A DNA stretch of 64,000 nucleotides from Gaiella sp038230035 (lineage in GTDB: Bacteria > Actinomycetota > Thermoleophilia > Gaiellales > Gaiellaceae): assembly GCA_038230035.1 (NCBI GenBank), contig JBBRNX010000001.1, forward strand, positions 124,001-188,000, in the 5' to 3' direction. The translations under genes were made by a program, and so were the position numbers. The notes below the pieces were generated by a model, which was given only the letters and a program-made list of their open reading frames with translations, did not search any database and was not told the origin of the DNA. This document shows positions 51,277 through 60,087 of this stretch, one piece after another. Positions within the stretch are counted from its first letter, which is position 1; every line of letters starts with the position of its first letter.

Positions 51277-52432
51277 GCTGCTCGAGCGCTATCGCGCGCT
51301 TGCGCTGCCGACGAAATCCGACGAACACTGGCGGTTCACCGATCTCGCCGGCTTCGATCCGGACTCGTTCACCGCGAACGGTGCAACCGAGATCGCCGCG
51401 CCCGAAACGTTGCTCGACATCGACGCGGCCGGGATCGCGGTCGTCAGCGAAGCGGGCATCCGGATCGAGCGCGCTGCCGATGGCATCCGCTTCGAGCCGC
51501 TGACCGGCGATCACCCGCTGCTCTACTCGCTCGTTGGCTCCGACGAGAAGTTCGCCGCGCACAACGCGGCGCTCTGGCAGCACGGCCTGCTCGTGCACGT
51601 CCCGAAGGGCTTCGTGGTCGAAAAGCCGCTTTACATCCGGATTGCGAACGCCGTCGAGGGTGGGTCGCTCTTCTGGCGGCTGCTGATCGTCGCCGAGCCG
51701 GAGAGCCGCTTCACGGTGATCGAGGAGTACGCCTCGATGTCGCCCGAGCTCTCTGGCTACTCGAACGCTGCGGTCGAGATCGTCGTCGAGCAGGGCGCGA
51801 AGGTCGAGTACGTCTCGCTGCAGAACCTCTCGCAGAGCACGTTCCACTTTGCCTCGCAGCACGGGAAGGTCGGCCGCGATGCCGAGCTCGATTGGGTCAC
51901 CGGTGGCTTCGGCTCGGGCAAAGGGAAGGTGCGGATCCAGAACGACCTCGCCGGCCCCGGTGCGACCTCGCGCGTGACGGGCGCGTACTTCGCCGACGCG
52001 AAGCAGCATCTCGATTTCGACACGTTCCAGGAGCACATCGCGCCGAATACGACCTCGGACTTCGCGTTCAAGGGTGCGCTACGCGACGAGGCGACCGCGG
52101 TGTGGCGCGGCATGATCCGGGTCGAGGAAGGCGCGCAGAAGACGAACGCCTACCAGGAGAACCGCAATCTGCTGCTCTCCAAGAACGCGCACGCGGATTC
52201 GATTCCCGGCCTCGAGATCCTCGCCAACGACGTGCGCTGCACGCACGGCGCGACGCTCGGCCAGGTCGACCGGGAGCAGCTCTTCTACCTCATGGCCCGC
52301 GGCCTGTCGCGCCAGGAGGCCGAGCGCATGATCGTTCGGGGCTTCTTCCAGGACGTGCTCGACAGAGTCGAGATCGAGTCGGTGCGTGACGCGCTCGGCG
52401 CAGCGCTCGAAGCCCGCATCCCACAGGCATAG
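51266..52432 (+). CDS. sufD: Fe-S cluster assembly protein SufD
   Basis: A 388-residue SufD/SufB-family beta-helix protein. It starts with RALALPTKSDEHWRFTDLAG, has LVHVPKGFVVEKPLYIRIAN, AYQENRNLLLSKNAHADSIP (with the conserved core LEILANDVRCTHGATLGQVD next) and ends in LSRQEAERMIVRGFFQDVLD. The conserved cysteine and histidine of RCTHGAT are present. ATG at 51266 is 11 bases inside the VOC gene. It closes the first suf block. Confidence 0.92.
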   Translation: MRTELLERYRALALPTKSDEHWRFTDLAGFDPDSFTANGATEIAAPETLLDIDAAGIAVVSEAGIRIERAADGIRFEPLTGDHPLLYSLVGSDEKFAAHNAALWQHGLLVHVPKGFVVEKPLYIRIANAVEGGSLFWRLLIVAEPESRFTVIEEYASMSPELSGYSNAAVEIVVEQGAKVEYVSLQNLSQSTFHFASQHGKVGRDAELDWVTGGFGSGKGKVRIQNDLAGPGATSRVTGAYFADAKQHLDFDTFQEHIAPNTTSDFAFKGALRDEATAVWRGMIRVEEGAQKTNAYQENRNLLLSKNAHADSIPGLEILANDVRCTHGATLGQVDREQLFYLMARGLSRQEAERMIVRGFFQDVLDRVEIESVRDALGAALEARIPQA

Positions 52433-52455
52433 CCCGTGGCCGCTGTGGTCGTCGC

Positions 52456-53136
52456 GTGAGCTGCTGCGGCGGCAACGCCTGCGACAGCTTCTTCACAGCG
52501 AAGACTGCGCGGCGAGACATGCGCGCCTACCTCAGGCACGGGCTCCGCGGCGACGCGACACGGCTAGCCGGCTGGGCGGCGGAGATCGGACTGCCGGGCA
52601 TGAGCGTGCTCGAGATCGGTGGGGGAGTTGGTGTGATCCAGGCGCATCTCCTCCGCGAAGGCGCGGCCGGCGGAACGGTGGTGGACGTCGTTCCGGCGTA
52701 CGAGCGGTACGCGCAAGAGTTGGCCGGACAGATCGGAGTCGAAGAGCGCACGCGATTCGTCGTAGCCGACCTAACCGAGCGGGCCGACGCCGTCGACCCA
52801 GCCGACGTGGTTGCACTTCGCCGGGTGGTCTGTTGCTCGCCCGAGGGGCCACGCCTGCTCGGCATCGGCGCGGCTCTCACGCGGCGTGTGCTCGTGGCGA
52901 GTTATCCGAGGCGTACGGCGCCCAGCCGTGCCGTCGCCTGGTTACAGAACCACATCTTCGCGCTCGTTCGACGTGACTTCCGCGTCTACGTCCACGACCC
53001 CGCTGCGCTCGACGCCGCCGTTCGTGAGCACGGGCTGCACCGCAAGGCGTTTCACCGAGGGCTGGTCTGGGAGTCGGTCGCTTTCGAGCGTCCGACGCCT
53101 CGGCGTAGACGTCAGGCGCGAACGAGCGGCTTGTAG
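52456..53136 (+). CDS. SAM-dependent methyltransferase with N-terminal cysteine motif
   Basis: A 226-residue class I methyltransferase. The SAM site is MSVLEIGGGVGVIQAHLLRE, with the acidic strand end VVDVVPAYERYA. The N-terminus MSCCGGNACDSFFTAKTARR contains three cysteines in eight residues; related methyltransferases often start with such CC..C pairs before FF..K.A.RD. The substrate is unknown. GTG start, 23 bases after sufD on the same strand, so it may belong to the suf transcript. The end overlaps the convergent ettA gene by 25 bases. Confidence 0.78.
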   Translation: MSCCGGNACDSFFTAKTARRDMRAYLRHGLRGDATRLAGWAAEIGLPGMSVLEIGGGVGVIQAHLLREGAAGGTVVDVVPAYERYAQELAGQIGVEERTRFVVADLTERADAVDPADVVALRRVVCCSPEGPRLLGIGAALTRRVLVASYPRRTAPSRAVAWLQNHIFALVRRDFRVYVHDPAALDAAVREHGLHRKAFHRGLVWESVAFERPTPRRRRQARTSGL

Positions 53137-54785
53137 CGGATGCGGTGGGGCTCGAGGGCGTCCGCTCCGCGTGTCTCGCGCACCCAGTCTTCGTACTCGG
53201 TGAAGCCGCCTTCGAACCAGTCGGCTTGCGAGTCGCCGACGAACGAGAGCACATGGGTTGCGATGCGGTCGAGGAACCAGCGGTCGTGCGAGATCACGAC
53301 GGCACAGCCTGCGAAGTCGAGCAGCGCATCCTCGAGTGCGCGCAGCGTGTCGACGTCGAGGTCGTTCGTCGGCTCGTCGAGGAGCAGCACGTTGCCCCCT
53401 GAGCGCAACAGCTTCGCGAGATGCACGCGATTTCGCTCGCCACCCGAGAGGTCGGCGACGCGCTTCTGCTGATCCCCACCGCGGAAGTTGAACCACGAGA
53501 CGTACTGCCGCGAGTTCACCTCGCGCGTCCCGAGCTCGATCGTGTCGAGGTTGCCCGAGATCTCCTTCCACACGGTGCTCGCAGGATCGAGGTCGGCTCG
53601 CGCCTGGTCGACGTAGGCGAGCTGCACCGTCTCGCCGACGCGCAGCTCACCTCCGTCCGGCGACTCCTCGCCGGCGATCATGCGGAAGAGTGTGGTCTTG
53701 CCCGCGCCGTTCGGTCCGACGACGCCGACGATGCCGCCCGGTGGGAGCGAGAAGCTCAGATCCTCGATGAGTAGCTGGTCGCCGAAGCCTTTCGACAGGT
53801 TCTCGGCCTGAACGACGATGTCGCCGAGGCGCGGTCCAGCCGGGATGTGGATCTCGACCTTGTCCAGCTTCACGTCGCGATCCTCGGCCAGCAGCCGTTC
53901 GTAGGCGCCGAGACGCGCCTTCGACTTCGCGTGCCGCGCCTTGGGGCTCGCGCGTACCCATTCCAGCTCGCGCGCGAGAGCGCGGCGGCGGGCCGATTCG
54001 GTCTTCTCCTCCGTGGCCAGCCGCGCCTGCTTCTGTTCCAGCCACGACGTGTAGTTGCCCTCGAACGGGAGCCCGCGCCCGCGGTCGAGCTCGAGGATCC
54101 AGCCGGCGACGTTGTCGAGGAAGTAGCGGTCGTGGGTAACCGCCATCACCGTGCCCTTGTAGTCGGCGAGGAAGCGCTCGAGCCAGGCGACGGATTCGGC
54201 GTCGAGGTGGTTCGTCGGCTCGTCGAGGAGCAGCAGGTCGGGCGACGAGAGCAGGAGCCGGCACAGCGCGACTCTGCGGCGCTCACCGCCGGAAAGCGTT
54301 GTGACCTCGCGGTCTCCCTCGGGGAGACGCAGAGCGTCCATCGCGCGGTCGAGCGTCGCGTCGAGCGACCAGATGTCGTGCCGGTCGATCTGATCCTGAA
54401 CGACCGCCTGCTCGGCGAGCAGCGTGTCGAAGTCGGCATCCGGCTCTGCGAAGGCTGCGGAGACCGCGTTGAAGCGGTCGAGGAGATCGCGCAGCGGCCG
54501 CACGCCGTCCTCGACGTTGCCGCGCACGTCCTTCGTCTCGTCCAGCGTCGGCTCCTGCTGAAGGAAGCCGACCGATGCACCAGGGGCAAGCTCGGCCGAG
54601 CCGCTGGAAGGTTCCTCGAGCCCGGCCATGATCCGCAGGAGCGTCGACTTGCCTGCCCCGTTCGGGCCGAGCACGCCGATCTTCGCGCCCGGCAGGAACG
54701 ACAGCGAGATGCCGGCGAGCACCTGCCGATCCGGACCGTAGAACTTGTCGACCCGAAACATCGAATAGACGTAAGCCGCGGACAT
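53112..54785 (-). CDS. ettA: Energy-dependent translational throttle protein EttA (ABC-F)
   Basis: A 557-residue ABC-F protein with two nucleotide-binding domains and no membrane part. Walker A motifs are LGPNGAGKSTLLRIMAGLEE and VGPNGAGKTTLFRMIAGEES; signatures are TTLSGGERRRVALCRLLLSS and ADLSGGERNRVHLAKLLRSG. The linker has LEWVRASPKARHAKSKARLG, which marks EttA. The protein binds the ribosomal E site and gates the first peptide bond according to ATP/ADP ratio. The ATG at 54785 gives the family start SAAYVYSMFRVDKFYGPDRQ. Confidence 0.92.
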   Translation of the reverse strand: MSAAYVYSMFRVDKFYGPDRQVLAGISLSFLPGAKIGVLGPNGAGKSTLLRIMAGLEEPSSGSAELAPGASVGFLQQEPTLDETKDVRGNVEDGVRPLRDLLDRFNAVSAAFAEPDADFDTLLAEQAVVQDQIDRHDIWSLDATLDRAMDALRLPEGDREVTTLSGGERRRVALCRLLLSSPDLLLLDEPTNHLDAESVAWLERFLADYKGTVMAVTHDRYFLDNVAGWILELDRGRGLPFEGNYTSWLEQKQARLATEEKTESARRRALARELEWVRASPKARHAKSKARLGAYERLLAEDRDVKLDKVEIHIPAGPRLGDIVVQAENLSKGFGDQLLIEDLSFSLPPGGIVGVVGPNGAGKTTLFRMIAGEESPDGGELRVGETVQLAYVDQARADLDPASTVWKEISGNLDTIELGTREVNSRQYVSWFNFRGGDQQKRVADLSGGERNRVHLAKLLRSGGNVLLLDEPTNDLDVDTLRALEDALLDFAGCAVVISHDRWFLDRIATHVLSFVGDSQADWFEGGFTEYEDWVRETRGADALEPHRIRYKPLVRA

Positions 54786-54870
54786 CGCGCGGAGGGTAGC
54801 GGTGCGGGGTGGGGCGCGGCGAAGCCAAGGTGCGCCCGGGTGACGGACGTTCTCGGCGTAGTCTTCCGCC

Positions 54871-55488
54871 GTGGACGAGATCGGTGTGTTCCCACTGGGA
54901 CTTGTCCTGCTGCCCACGGAGCGGGTTCCGCTGCACATCTTCGAGCCCAGATATCGCGAGCTGATCGGCGAGTGCCTCGAGGACGACAAGGAGTTCGGCT
55001 TCCTGCTCGGCGACGAAGGCGACATGCAGCGTGTCGGGACGCGCGCCGCCGTCACCGAAGTGCTGAACCGGTTCTCGGATGGTCGGGTCGACGTCGTCGT
55101 TGAAGGCGGTGAGCGCTTCAGGATCGTCGAGGCGACCGAAGGTCGGAGCTTCAGAACGGCGTTGATCGAGCCGTACGAGGATCTGGCAGATGCGGCGGAC
55201 GCGGCGACCATCGAGCGTGCCCTGGGGCTCTTTGCGCGGCTCGTCGAGCTGACCGGGAGTGACGTCGACGTCCCGGACTCAGAGTCGGCGCAGCTCTCGT
55301 TCGAGCTTGCTGCACGGTTCGACTTCGCACCGCCGCTCAAGCAGGAACTGCTCGGAGAGCAATCCGAGCGGGCGCGGCTCGATCGCGTCTGCGAGATACT
55401 CGAGGCGGCGGCCGAGGTCGTCGCGCGTCAGCGCGAGATCGCGGAGATCGCGTCGACAAACGGCTACGCCAAGCCGGGTGAGCCGTAG
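54871..55488 (+). CDS. LON peptidase substrate-binding-domain protein
   Basis: A 205-residue protein consisting of a Lon N-terminal (PUA-like) domain without AAA+ or protease domains: IGVFPLGLVLLPTERVPLHI followed by FEPRYRELI, and then GRVDVVVEGGERFRIVE. A C-terminal helical bundle (KQELLGEQSERARLDRVCEI) completes it. Such stand-alone domains occur widely; the function is not known. GTG at 54871, divergent from ettA with 85 bp between. Confidence 0.85.
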   Translation: MDEIGVFPLGLVLLPTERVPLHIFEPRYRELIGECLEDDKEFGFLLGDEGDMQRVGTRAAVTEVLNRFSDGRVDVVVEGGERFRIVEATEGRSFRTALIEPYEDLADAADAATIERALGLFARLVELTGSDVDVPDSESAQLSFELAARFDFAPPLKQELLGEQSERARLDRVCEILEAAAEVVARQREIAEIASTNGYAKPGEP

Positions 55489-55538
55489 CGGTCGACATCT
55501 CTACTGCCGGACTCACCGCGGTCGAGGCTGCTGCGCGC

Positions 55539-57833
55539 TTGCAGGCGCGCGGAGTGGTCGAGTCGCAAGCGTCGAGTCGCTCGACCGCGAGCATCGTCCG
55601 CGCCAACATCGTCACGCCGTTCAACGCGATCCTGCTTTCGCTCGGCGTCGTGACGCTGATCTTCGGTGACGCGCGGGACGCGCTCTTCGTCGGCATCGTC
55701 GTCGCCAATGCCGGGATCGGGATCGGCCAGGAGCTGCGTGCGAAGAGGAAGCTCGACGCGTTGGCGGCGCTCGTCGCGCCGTTCGCGACGGTGGTTCGCG
55801 ACGGAACGGAGCTGCGACTGCGCGTCGCCGAGGTGGTGGAGGGTGACCTTGTGCGCTTGGCGGCCGGCGACCAGGTGATCGCCGATGGCGAGATCGTGTC
55901 GGCCGAGGGGTTGGAGCTCGACGAGTCGATCCTGACCGGCGAGTCCCGACCTGTTAGGGCGGTGGTCGGCGACAGCGTTCAGTCGGGCTCGTTCGCGGTC
56001 GAAGGTTCTGGGTCGTTCATGGTCTCGGCCGCGGGCCGAGACAGCTATGCGGAGCGGCTCGTCGGCGAGGCGCGCGAGTTCCGGCATCCGCGGTCGCCGC
56101 TCGAACGGGCGATCAACAAGCTGCTGTACGTCTTGGTAGCTGCGATGGTGCCGCTCGGGATCCTCTTGGTCACGGTGCTCTGGAAGCAGCACGTCGGCAC
56201 ACGGCATGCCGTCAATACGGCCGTTGCCGGCATGGTCACGCTCGTTCCGGAAGGGCTCGTGCTGCTCGTCTCGATGACGTACGCGGTCGCCGCCCTCGGG
56301 CTCGCGCGACGGGGCGCGTTGCTGCAGCAGCTCAATGCCATCGAGTCGCTCGCTGCTGTCGACACGCTCTGTGTCGACAAGACGGGCACGTTGACGGCTC
56401 CAGGCCTGCGGGTGGTCGAGATCGTTCCGGCGAGCGGCGTCGAGCTCGCGGAAGCCCAGCGTGCCCTCGCTCGCTTCGCTGCGGCGATGCCCGCCAGGAA
56501 CGGCACTCTCCAAGCAGTCGCCGTCGCCTTCCCGGCCACGCACGAGGATCCGGACGAGGTCGTCGCTTTCTCGTCGCGACGGCGCTGGAGCGGGCTCAGC
56601 CTTGGCGGTGCCCGATACGTGCTCGGAGCGCCCGAGCTCTTTGCGCTCGGCCCGCTCGCCGACGAGGTCGACGAGCTTCAGGGCGCAGGCCGACGCGTCG
56701 TCGCAATCGGCACGACAACGGCTCACTTCCCTGTTGGTCCCGACGGCGGTCCCGACGGCGATCCACCGCCGACGGTGCCGCTAGGACTGGTTGTGCTCGC
56801 AGAGGACCTCCGCAAAGACATCCGAGAGACGATCGCGTTCCTCCTCGCCGAGGGTGTCGACGTCAAGGTGCTCTCGGGGGACGCCCCGGAGACGGTCGCC
56901 TCGATCGCTGCCGACGCCGGCATTCCGGTCGGCGTCACACACGACGGCCGGGAGCTGCCGACTGAGAGCGCCCAGCTCGCCGCCTTTGCCCGCGAGGCAT
57001 CGACGGTCGGCAGGATCACGCCGGAAGGCAAACGCGCCGTTATCGAAGCGCTGCAGCGAGACGGCCGCTACGTGGCGATGGTCGGCGACGGTGTCAACGA
57101 CGCCCCGGCGTTGAAGGCGGCTCAGCTCGGGATTGCGCAGGGCTCCGGAGCGCAGCTGACGAAGGCGATCGCCGACGTGATCCTGGTCTCCGGCGACTTC
57201 TCCGCGGTGCCACGGATGATTGTGTCTGGCCGCCAGATCCTGCGCAACATCAGGCGCGTTACGACCCTGTTCGTCGCCAAATCGGTGTTCGCCGCGTTCC
57301 TGATCCTGTCGATTGGTCTCACACCGACGGCGTATCCGCTGCTGCCCCGGCACCTCACGATTGCCGCAACGCTGACGGTCGGGCTTCCGGCGTTCTTCAT
57401 CGCGCTTGCCCCCAGCCAAGGGCCGTGGACGACCCGTGGCTTCCTGCGCGAGGTCGGTCGCTTCTCGGTTCCGGCAGGCGTGGCAGCGGGTTTAGGCGTG
57501 CTTGCGAGCTACCTGGTCACGCTCAACGTGCTCGACACTGGCCTGCGCGAGGCGCGAACCGCGGCACTGACGACACTGATCGTTGTGGGGCTCTATCTCG
57601 TCCTCGCCCTCGAGGCTACGGAGCTCCGGCGTGCGTTCTGGCTCGGCATGCTCTGCCTTTCACTCGGAGCCGCGTACGTCGCCATCCTCGCCGTTCCGGG
57701 TCTGCGCTCGTTCTTCGACCTCGTCGTGCCTGGCCCGGCCGCGGTGCTCGTCGCTCTGGTCGGAGCCGGGCTGTCGATCGGCTTCCTCTGGCTGACCGAC
57801 GACCGCTTCGTGCCGCTCCGCAAACCCGCCTGA
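55539..57833 (+). CDS. Cation-translocating P-type ATPase, CtpE-like
   Basis: At least 764 residues with about ten membrane helices. It has the actuator motif LDESILTGESRPVRAVVGDS, phosphorylation site VDTLCVDKTGTLTAPG, and the hinge YVAMVGDGVNDAPALKAAQL. The intramembrane segment GMVTLVPEGLVLLVSMTY has PEGL, typical of calcium/magnesium-type pumps; overall layout and 760-800-residue size resemble mycobacterial CtpE, a calcium uptake pump. The listed start TTG is conservative: conserved sequence (VDISTAGLTAVEAAARL) extends upstream to 55491 without a standard start codon. Confidence 0.87.
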   Translation: MQARGVVESQASSRSTASIVRANIVTPFNAILLSLGVVTLIFGDARDALFVGIVVANAGIGIGQELRAKRKLDALAALVAPFATVVRDGTELRLRVAEVVEGDLVRLAAGDQVIADGEIVSAEGLELDESILTGESRPVRAVVGDSVQSGSFAVEGSGSFMVSAAGRDSYAERLVGEAREFRHPRSPLERAINKLLYVLVAAMVPLGILLVTVLWKQHVGTRHAVNTAVAGMVTLVPEGLVLLVSMTYAVAALGLARRGALLQQLNAIESLAAVDTLCVDKTGTLTAPGLRVVEIVPASGVELAEAQRALARFAAAMPARNGTLQAVAVAFPATHEDPDEVVAFSSRRRWSGLSLGGARYVLGAPELFALGPLADEVDELQGAGRRVVAIGTTTAHFPVGPDGGPDGDPPPTVPLGLVVLAEDLRKDIRETIAFLLAEGVDVKVLSGDAPETVASIAADAGIPVGVTHDGRELPTESAQLAAFAREASTVGRITPEGKRAVIEALQRDGRYVAMVGDGVNDAPALKAAQLGIAQGSGAQLTKAIADVILVSGDFSAVPRMIVSGRQILRNIRRVTTLFVAKSVFAAFLILSIGLTPTAYPLLPRHLTIAATLTVGLPAFFIALAPSQGPWTTRGFLREVGRFSVPAGVAAGLGVLASYLVTLNVLDTGLREARTAALTTLIVVGLYLVLALEATELRRAFWLGMLCLSLGAAYVAILAVPGLRSFFDLVVPGPAAVLVALVGAGLSIGFLWLTDDRFVPLRKPA

Positions 57834-57859
57834 CGCACCCTCGCGGGTACCATGAGGCC

Positions 57860-59104
57860 ATGGCCTTGACGACTCCGCTGAAGCTCGATGCGCACGCTCT
57901 TCGTGCGGACTTCGCGGTGTTCGAGGAGCTCGTCAACGGCTTGCCGCTCGCGTATCTCGACTCGGCGTCGTCGACGCAGAAGCCGCGGCAGGTGCTCGAT
58001 GCGATGCGCGACTTCTACGAGCACTCGTACGCCAACGTGCATCGTGGCCTCTACCGGCTGGCCGAGCGGGCCACGGAGGGCTACGAGGGCGCACGCCGTA
58101 AGGTGGCCGCCTACGTCAACGCGTCCGCGGCGCGCGAGGTGGTCTTCACCCGCAGCGCGACCGAGGCGATCAACCTCGTGGCGTATGCGTGGGGGCTCGA
58201 CAATCTCGGGCCTGGCGACGTCGTCGTGGTGAGCGAGTTGGAGCACCACGCGAACTTCGTCCCCTGGCAGTTCATTGCGAGCCGCACCGGCGCCAGCTTC
58301 CGCCACATCCCGATCGATGATCTTGGCGAGCTGCAGTTGGAGGCGCTCGATGCGCTGGCGGCTGAGGGGAACATCAAGGTCGTCGCGATCGGCCTCGTGT
58401 CCAACTCGCTCGGCACGATCAACCCGGTCGAGCGGCTGGTCGAGTGGGCGCACGCGCAGGGCGCGATCATGGTGGTCGACGCCGCGCAGGCAGCACCGCA
58501 CCGCGTGATCGACGTGCAGGCGCTCGGCTGTGACTTCCTCGCGCTGTCGTCGCACAAGCTCTGCGGCCCGAGCGGTGTTGGCGCGCTCTGGGGCCGGGCG
58601 GAGCTGCTCGAGGCGATGAGCCCGTTCAACCTCGGCGGCGAGATGATCCGTTCCGTTGCTCTCGAGAAGACAACGTTCAACGAGCTGCCGTACAAGTTCG
58701 AGGCAGGAACGCCTGCGATCGCCGAGGCGTACGGCTTCGGGATCGCGATCGACTACGTCTCCGAGATCGGCTTGCCGGCAATCGAGGCGCACGAGCACGA
58801 GTTGACGGTCTACGCGCTGGACCGGCTCGCCGAGCTCGATTTCATCCGCGTGTTCGGCCCGCCGCCCGACCGTCGCGCGGGAATCGTCTCGTTCGAGGTC
58901 GCCGGAGTCCACCCGCACGACGTCGCGCAGATCCTCGACTGGGAAGGGATCGCAGTTCGCGCCGGCCACCACTGCACGCAGCCGCTGATGACGCGCCTCG
59001 GCGTCGCGGCGACGACGCGCGCGAGCTTCTACCTCTACTCACTCCCTGATGAGATCGATCGGCTCGTCGCCGGCCTGCTCAAGGTGAAGAAGAGCCTCGG
59101 CTGA
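57860..59104 (+). CDS. sufS: Cysteine desulfurase SufS
   Basis: A 414-residue group II desulfurase. It has PLAYLDSASSTQKPRQVLDA at the N-terminus, SELEHHANFVPWQFIA, VDAAQAAPHRVIDVQALGCD, the PLP lysine in ALSSHKLCGPSGVGALWG and the persulfide cysteine in IAVRAGHHCTQPLMTRLGV. It takes sulfur from cysteine and hands it to SufU. ATG at 57860, chosen for the family start LTTPLKLDAHALRADF. sufU overlaps it by one base. Confidence 0.94.
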   Translation: MALTTPLKLDAHALRADFAVFEELVNGLPLAYLDSASSTQKPRQVLDAMRDFYEHSYANVHRGLYRLAERATEGYEGARRKVAAYVNASAAREVVFTRSATEAINLVAYAWGLDNLGPGDVVVVSELEHHANFVPWQFIASRTGASFRHIPIDDLGELQLEALDALAAEGNIKVVAIGLVSNSLGTINPVERLVEWAHAQGAIMVVDAAQAAPHRVIDVQALGCDFLALSSHKLCGPSGVGALWGRAELLEAMSPFNLGGEMIRSVALEKTTFNELPYKFEAGTPAIAEAYGFGIAIDYVSEIGLPAIEAHEHELTVYALDRLAELDFIRVFGPPPDRRAGIVSFEVAGVHPHDVAQILDWEGIAVRAGHHCTQPLMTRLGVAATTRASFYLYSLPDEIDRLVAGLLKVKKSLG

Positions 59105-59538
59105 TGAGTGAGTTCGAGCAGCTCTATCGAGAAGTCATTCTCGATCACTACCGCAGTCCCAGGAATCACGGGCTACTGGAGCCGCGCGACGCGTACGCCG
59201 AGGGGCAGAACCCGCTCTGCGGCGACGAGATCTCGGTCACCGTCCGCTTCGGCGAGGGCGATGTGATCGAGAAGGTCGGCTTTGAGGGGCAGGGCTGCGC
59301 GATCAGCCAGGCGGCGACGTCGATGCTCAGCGACCTCGTCACCGGGCGCACGGCCCAGGAGGTCGCGGCGATGCCGAAGGACGAGCTGCTGGAAGAGATC
59401 GGTATCCCGCTCACTCCGGTGCGCCTGAAGTGTGCGCTGCTCGGCCTCGGTGTCCTCAAGGTTGCGCTCCACAAGGCCAAGGGCACGCCGCTGCCCGAGG
59501 AGTGGGGCACCTCGGCCGGCGACATCACGCTCAACTAG
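59104..59538 (+). CDS. sufU: Zinc-dependent sulfurtransferase SufU
   Basis: A 144-residue IscU-like protein of the SufU branch: ILDHYRSPRNHGLLEPRDAY, then NPLCGDEISVTVRFGEGDVI with the first ligand, GFEGQGCAISQAATSMLSDL with the second cysteine, and LTPVRLKCALLGLGVLKVAL with the third. The insertion between the second and third ligands (about 18 residues longer than IscU) is the SufU mark. It accepts persulfide from SufS. Its TAG stop lies in the foot of a 168-bp palindrome. Confidence 0.94.
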   Translation: MSEFEQLYREVILDHYRSPRNHGLLEPRDAYAEGQNPLCGDEISVTVRFGEGDVIEKVGFEGQGCAISQAATSMLSDLVTGRTAQEVAAMPKDELLEEIGIPLTPVRLKCALLGLGVLKVALHKAKGTPLPEEWGTSAGDITLN

Positions 59539-59702
59539 TGCCCCTCCAGGCAATGCCCCCCAGGTCCCTCGCGTGCGATGAGCGGCGCCATGCGTCGTCC
59601 TCAGTCGCCTCGATACCTTCTGGTATCGAGGCTCCCTGCGTCCTAGCCTGGCTTGCTCCTCGCACCCGAGGAACGAGGCAGCATCACCTGAAGGGGCACT
59701 AG
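59535..59702. repeat. 168-bp imperfect palindrome between sufU and the Rieske gene
   Basis: The feet are CTAGTGCCCCTCCAGG (59535-59550) and its near-perfect complement CCTGAAGGGGCACTAG (59687-59702), with one mismatch. Inner blocks such as CCCTCGCGTGCGATGAGC also find partners on the other arm, and the centre is a perfect 10-bp hairpin: CCTCGATACC, TTCT, GGTATCGAGG at 59608-59631. The whole interval can fold as one long rod in RNA or a cruciform in DNA. It contains no ORF, starts in the sufU stop and ends on the first base of the next start codon. It could be a MITE-like insertion or a regulatory or terminator RNA element. Confidence 0.75.
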
Positions 59703-60016
59703 TGCCCGAGTACGAGGTTTGTCAGCTCGAAGAACTGCCGCCGGGAACGGTGCGCATCGTCAAGACGGGCGCCATCACCGTCGGCGTCTACAACTGCGAC
59801 GGCGAGCTGTACGCGCTCGAGGATCGCTGCACGCACGACGACGGGCCGCTCTGCGAGGGCGACTTCGACTGCGAAGAGAAGGTCGCCGTCTGCCCGCGCC
59901 ACGGCGCGCGTTTCGACATCACGACCGGCCGCGCGCTCACCTTGCCGGCCTACATCCCGGTGGACACGTTTCCGGTTGCTGTGCGAGGTGACGGAGTCGT
60001 CGTCGTCGAAGTCTGA
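59702..60016 (+). CDS. Rieske [2Fe-2S] ferredoxin-type protein
   Basis: A 104-residue single Rieske domain. The cluster is held by EDRCTHDDGPLCEGDF (Cys and His) and VCPRHGARFDITTGRA (Cys and His). It has no signal or membrane helix, so it is a soluble electron carrier of the NirD/BphF kind. In actinobacterial suf loci a Rieske-like protein often follows sufU; the reaction it serves is unknown. GTG at 59702 is at the edge of the palindrome and without a clear ribosome binding site, since the upstream bases would be base-paired. Confidence 0.88.
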   Translation: MPEYEVCQLEELPPGTVRIVKTGAITVGVYNCDGELYALEDRCTHDDGPLCEGDFDCEEKVAVCPRHGARFDITTGRALTLPAYIPVDTFPVAVRGDGVVVVEV

Positions 60017-60025
60017 GCCCTCCGC

Positions 60026-60054
60026 TTGCCGTCGTCCTGTCCCGTCGATATACA
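60026..60054 (+). promoter_or_regulatory. Sigma-70-type promoter of the structured RNA
   Basis: TTGCCG at 60026-60031 and TATACA at 60049-60054 are separated by 17 bases. It is one of the best primary-sigma promoter matches in this GC-rich window. Transcription would begin at about 60060-60062. It lies 10 bases after the Rieske stop. Confidence 0.7.
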
Positions 60055-60087
60055 CTCGGGCTACCGCGGAAAGGAGGTGGTCCGGTC

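Noticed and set aside
52290..52976. Several minus- and plus-strand frames at the sufD-methyltransferase junction
   Set aside because: Each is contradicted by the well-conserved sufD end and the methyltransferase SAM motif in the accepted frames.
59535..59702. Insertion sequence
   Set aside because: The palindrome has terminal inverted repeats but no transposase frame and no clear target-site duplication, so only a MITE-like nature can be considered.
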